Shown piece by piece: positions 61,402 through 64,000 of a stretch of DNA of 64,000 nucleotides. This DNA comes from Halosimplex amylolyticum. Lineage in GTDB: Archaea > Halobacteriota > Halobacteria > Halobacteriales > Haloarculaceae. How positions within the stretch are numbered: position 1 is the stretch's first letter; each line of letters starts with the position of its first letter. Location: the NCBI RefSeq assembly GCF_051414035.1, contig NZ_JBLKNW010000009.1, forward strand, positions 1 to 64,000, read 5' to 3'. The position numbers and the translations under genes were made by a program. Below the pieces are notes generated by a model. That model was not told the DNA's origin and did not search any database. It worked only from the letters and a program-made list of their open reading frames with translations.

Positions 61402-61529
61402 CGGTGTTCACGGGCGGTGACGTGATCAGGGCGTTTCCCGATTAGGAAGGCCCCGTCGAGGACGCCATCGACCGACTGGTCACTAAACGAATTCTCGAGC
61501 GCGACGGAGCGACGATCCGGCTGCGGTAA
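61398..61529 (+). pseudogene. Small coupled gene with in-frame amber codon
   Basis: ATG at 61398 overlaps the stop of the wHTH gene (ATGA). The frame reads MTVFTGGDVIRAFPD, TAG at 61443-61445, then EGPVEDAIDRLVTKRILERD and GATIRLR to a TAA at 61527-61529. Both parts look like one 43-residue winged-helix-like protein. A single G-to-T change (GAG to TAG) or a sequence error would explain the break. Confidence 0.5.
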
Positions 61530-61684
61530 GCGACGCTCCGAGCGGTTCATCGCCAGTTCTCGAGAACGGAATTCTCGCAGGTCTCTCGTTCACAGGAACA
61601 ACCTGCATACGCGACTCGATATCGACGAGCCACGATGGGTGGTCCGACGGTCGGTTCGCGAGGACTCTCCTCGAATCACGGTGT

Positions 61685-61758
61685 CCGCTATCGCGTGATT
61701 TTATTCCCCCCTGAGAGGGGTGCGGGGGGCATCAAACGAGGCCTCGCGCTGACCTTCG
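61685..61758 (+). promoter_or_regulatory. Leader element, copy D (before TFB)
   Basis: cgctatcgcgtgattttatt, then cccccctgagaggggtgcgg, then gaggcctcgcgctgaccttc and g, ending directly before the ATG at 61759. gattttatt is the likely TATA box; the CCCCT-GAG-AGGGG hairpin lies between it and the expected transcription start near 61728. Confidence 0.65.
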
Positions 61759-62700
61759 ATGGCAACAACAGAACCCTACCAGAGTGGCTTCGACGAACAG
61801 CATGGCCGAACGATCCCTGCCGACGAGTGTCCCGAATGCGAGGGGCGACTCACCACAGACGGCGGTGAAACCCGGTGTACTGAGTGCGGGCTCGTCGTCG
61901 AGGCGTGTCGCCTCGATCGCCGCGGTCCACGCGTCTTCGACGAAGACGAGACGAACCGCAAACGAACCGGCGCACCGCTCACCGAAGCGCGACACGACCG
62001 CGGGCTCTCGACGGAGATCGGGAGCAAGACAGACGGGCAGGGGAACCAACTTCCCGGGAAGAAACGACGACAGCTGGGTAGACTGCGCCGCGAGCACACG
62101 AGAGCGAAGTGGCGGTCGAAAGCCGAGCGCAACCTCGCCCACGGCTGTACGGAGATCGCACGGATGACAGGTGCGATCGACCTCGACCAGGACGACCGCG
62201 AGCAGGCCAGCGCGCTCTTCCGGTCAGCTCAGAACGAGGACCTGCTGCATGGGCGGTCGATCGAGGCGTTCGCGGCGGCAGCCATCTACGCGGTCTGTCG
62301 GTGTACGCAGGCGACCCGGACGCTCGGCGAGGTCGCATCCGTCGCGCAGGTCGACCGCGAGCGCGTCACCAACGCCTACGACGTACTCAACGACGAACTC
62401 GGCCTCCCGGCACCACCACAGCGACCGCGGGAGTTCATCCCCTCCCTCGCTTCAGCGATGGACGTTCCCACGGACACCGAGTGCCACGCTCGCGTGCTCG
62501 CCGAGCGCGCCTGGCGGGCCCAGGAGAGCATCGGTGTCCATCCTGCCGGGTTCGCAGCGGCCTGTCTCGCCGTCGCCTGCCGGGACCACGGCGTGGACAT
62601 CACCCAACTCGACCTCGCCGCTGAAGCGGACGTGAGCCCGGCCACAGTCCGCGAACACCGCGATACGATCGAAGCCGAACGGGAGTCGTGGGACAGATGA
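61759..62700 (+). CDS. tfb: Transcription initiation factor TFB (TFIIB homologue)
   Basis: A 313-residue general transcription factor that binds TBP and the BRE next to the TATA box and recruits RNA polymerase. The N-terminal zinc ribbon is CPECEGRLTTDGGETRCTECGLV (about 24-45), followed by the B-finger region and two cyclin-like repeats (about 108-200: LGRLRREHTRAKWRSKAERNLAHGCTEIARMTGAI...; 205-300: RPREFIPSLASAMDVPTDTECHARVLAERAW). Haloarchaea carry many TFBs that switch gene sets. This one, on accessory DNA and behind leader copy D, may serve the element's own promoters (inference). Confidence 0.93.
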   Translation: MATTEPYQSGFDEQHGRTIPADECPECEGRLTTDGGETRCTECGLVVEACRLDRRGPRVFDEDETNRKRTGAPLTEARHDRGLSTEIGSKTDGQGNQLPGKKRRQLGRLRREHTRAKWRSKAERNLAHGCTEIARMTGAIDLDQDDREQASALFRSAQNEDLLHGRSIEAFAAAAIYAVCRCTQATRTLGEVASVAQVDRERVTNAYDVLNDELGLPAPPQRPREFIPSLASAMDVPTDTECHARVLAERAWRAQESIGVHPAGFAAACLAVACRDHGVDITQLDLAAEADVSPATVREHRDTIEAERESWDR

Positions 62701-62852
62701 GATTCCGCTGGTTCCGCGGACGGGTTCCCGGCCTGGATCCGAACGTCGAGCGCGTCTACGAGTGTCGCCACTGCGGGACGTCCGTCGAGTCAGCGGCCGA
62801 GCCCTGTCCAGCCTGCGCCCGGTCGGACATCGCGACGTACGAATTCAGATAG
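62697..62852 (+). CDS. 51-residue zinc-ribbon protein coupled to TFB
   Basis: ATG at 62697 overlaps the TFB stop (ATGA). The protein, MRFRWFRGRVPGLDPNVERV followed by YECRHCGTSVESAAEPCPAC and ARSDIATYEFR, has two C-x2-C knuckles and a basic N-terminus. Coupling to tfb suggests that it acts with the factor or is simply co-made. Comparable mini proteins are common in haloarchaea. Confidence 0.7.
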   Translation: MRFRWFRGRVPGLDPNVERVYECRHCGTSVESAAEPCPACARSDIATYEFR

Positions 62853-62892
62853 TTACGGCGTGGATCGAGAGCGATTCGGACGGACACCTGAC

Positions 62893-64000
62893 TCAGCCGA
62901 GCGCGATCAGTCGTTGACCAGTCACGTCTCCGTCTGCTCGGCGTTCAGAGACGACGGTCAGATAGACCGTCCCACCTGCGATCACGAGTCCTTCGGCGTG
63001 GTCCTCGAAATGCCGCTCCCACAGTCGATCCCCGCTGGTGAGATCGAACGCAGTCGCCGTCGCGTGTTCGGCCCCGGTCGTCTCGACAGACGGATCGTGC
63101 GTCACTGCGAGGACCGTCTCACCGGCACCGACGAGTTCCATCACGTCGTGGTCCAGTACCGTCGTCCACTCCGTTTCGCCACCGTGTGTGACCGCCCGAA
63201 TGCGCCGGTCGCCGAGCGCTGTCACGACGAGATCCGGAGTGACAACGGGTACGACGGGCTGTCCGACCGGGTCCGGAGCGTCTTCGGGCTCCTCGCCGAC
63301 CTGCCGCACAGGTGGTGACGCAATCGCCCACCGCTCTTCGCCGTCGGTTCGAGCTAGCGCCCGTAGTTTTCCGCCAGGTCGGTCTTCGTATTCGAGCGTC
63401 GCGTAGACGGTGGCGCCGGCGACGGCCGGACTCTGGTATATCCGTGGCCCGGTAATCCGCGACTCCGGCGGAACCGACCACTTCGTCGCCGCGCCTCTGT
63501 CGGCGTGGGCCGGTTCGTCGTCATCACGGTCTTCCCACGGCCATTCCGTTGCGTTGGCCGTCAGATCGACCGCCTCGACGGTGAACGCCGTCGCGACGTA
63601 GGCCGTCTGTTCGGTGACGGCCGGCGATCCCCCGGCGTCGTGGGTCGACGCCCACGTAATCTGTCCCGTCCCATCGAGCGCCGAAAAGTATCCCCCGTAC
63701 TCCAGGTACAGTCGTCCGTTCGCGAGCGTCCCGCTCGCCGTGTTCGCGCCGTGACAGGGCCGGCCGTGCCAGATTTCCTCGCCGGAGTCGAGGTCGACGC
63801 CGAAGACGCAGTCCGTGCCGGTGACGTACGCCCGGTCGGTGCCGAGCGTCGGCGTCTCGAATCCCCATGGTTCGGAGTCGGACTCCCAGAGGCGTTCCCC
63901 GTCCGTTGCCCGGAGCCCGACCGTCGAATCGTCGGCGTTCACGACGACGCGCGTACCGCGGACGACCGGCTGGTGACAGAACGAAAATTCCTGAGTCCAC
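62893..64000 (-). CDS. PQQ-type beta-propeller protein, N-terminus outside the window
   Basis: The frame is open from the window end (64000) to the stop at 62893, about 369 residues. It shows repeated W-x-x...G...Y/V blades such as GLRATDGERLWESDSEP, VDLDSGEEIWHGRPC, ALDGTGQITWAS and ALARTDGEERWAIASPP, the BamB/PQQ-like propeller pattern. Most such haloarchaeal proteins are exported; the signal would lie beyond the window. It may bind a ligand or protein outside the cell. The GTG at 63942 is probably not the true start, since coding continues upstream (VVRGTRVVV). Confidence 0.85.
   Translation of the reverse strand, partial: WTQEFSFCHQPVVRGTRVVVNADDSTVGLRATDGERLWESDSEPWGFETPTLGTDRAYVTGTDCVFGVDLDSGEEIWHGRPCHGANTASGTLANGRLYLEYGGYFSALDGTGQITWASTHDAGGSPAVTEQTAYVATAFTVEAVDLTANATEWPWEDRDDDEPAHADRGAATKWSVPPESRITGPRIYQSPAVAGATVYATLEYEDRPGGKLRALARTDGEERWAIASPPVRQVGEEPEDAPDPVGQPVVPVVTPDLVVTALGDRRIRAVTHGGETEWTTVLDHDVMELVGAGETVLAVTHDPSVETTGAEHATATAFDLTSGDRLWERHFEDHAEGLVIAGGTVYLTVVSERRADGDVTGQRLIALG

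Noticed and set aside
61398..61529. Amber codon as pyrrolysine
   Set aside because: No pyl genes seen and haloarchaea are not known to use pyrrolysine; nonsense mutation or error is simpler.
1..64000. tRNA and rRNA genes, CRISPR arrays and cas genes
   Set aside because: Looked for characteristic arms, conserved rRNA blocks and repeat-spacer arrays; none found by eye. A covariance-model search would be needed to exclude a tRNA.

Overview
The window is haloarchaeal DNA. The coding stretches are rich in GC and the proteins are very acidic. Many genes are leaderless, with TATA-like boxes about 25 bases before the start codon. Haloarchaeal families recur throughout: DUF7344-type HTH proteins, HalOD1, DUF7692, DUF7837, DUF6735, Bat-type PAS/GAF/HTH_10 regulators and Tat lipoproteins. 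There is an archaeal TFIIB, an Orc1/Cdc6 relic and a PolB2-type polymerase. Genus cannot be fixed from the sequence. The layout (mosaic composition, TnpB and IS6 elements, toxin-antitoxin pairs, a conjugation-type ATPase, broken orc and xseB genes) fits an accessory replicon or a heavily rearranged chromosomal island.

Regions. 0-4.3 kb: end of a transposase, then four small genes in one orientation, each followed by a related intergenic repeat (array-like), then a TnpB element and the cut-off tail of another gene. 4.7-11.8 kb: a GC-rich block with a secreted protein, a membrane-anchored double winged-helix regulator with an Asn-Thr-Thr rich outer region, an iron-controlled ABC uptake operon whose permease is reduced to a 46-codon remnant, and Mn/Fe superoxide dismutase. 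11.8-13 kb holds no gene. 13-16.8 kb: a 1259-residue HerA/VirD4-like ATPase with extra C-terminal domains. 17-21.5 kb: a histidine kinase/response regulator pair and small regulators.

21.9-28.6 kb looks like a DNA-damage cluster: PolB2-like polymerase, RecA-like protein with a degenerate P-loop, DUF8156 protein and an SRAP/YedK protein. A 36-bp promoter box is shared (32 of 36 positions) by the polymerase gene and the RecA-like operon. 28.9-31 kb: an unknown protein and a subtilase whose prodomain and catalytic domain lie in different frames, joined by what looks like a textbook -1 frameshift signal. 31.2-35.3 kb: an orc1/cdc6 gene cut into three pieces by two TnpB elements. 35.7-48.8 kb: sensors, regulators, a MATE and an MFS transporter, HalOD1/Lrp genes.

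48.9-64 kb: PIN toxin with antitoxin, a GC-rich non-coding stretch, an OB-fold protein, an AbiEi/AbiEii-like pair, a zincin (ArdC/ImmA-like), an IS6-family element, DUF6735, wHTH, TFB, small zinc-ribbon genes and the end of a PQQ-type beta-propeller gene. A repeated leader element with a CCCCT-GAG-AGGGG type hairpin occurs four times in this part, directly before the zincin, DUF6735 and TFB genes and once before the wHTH gene, and suggests a shared control circuit.
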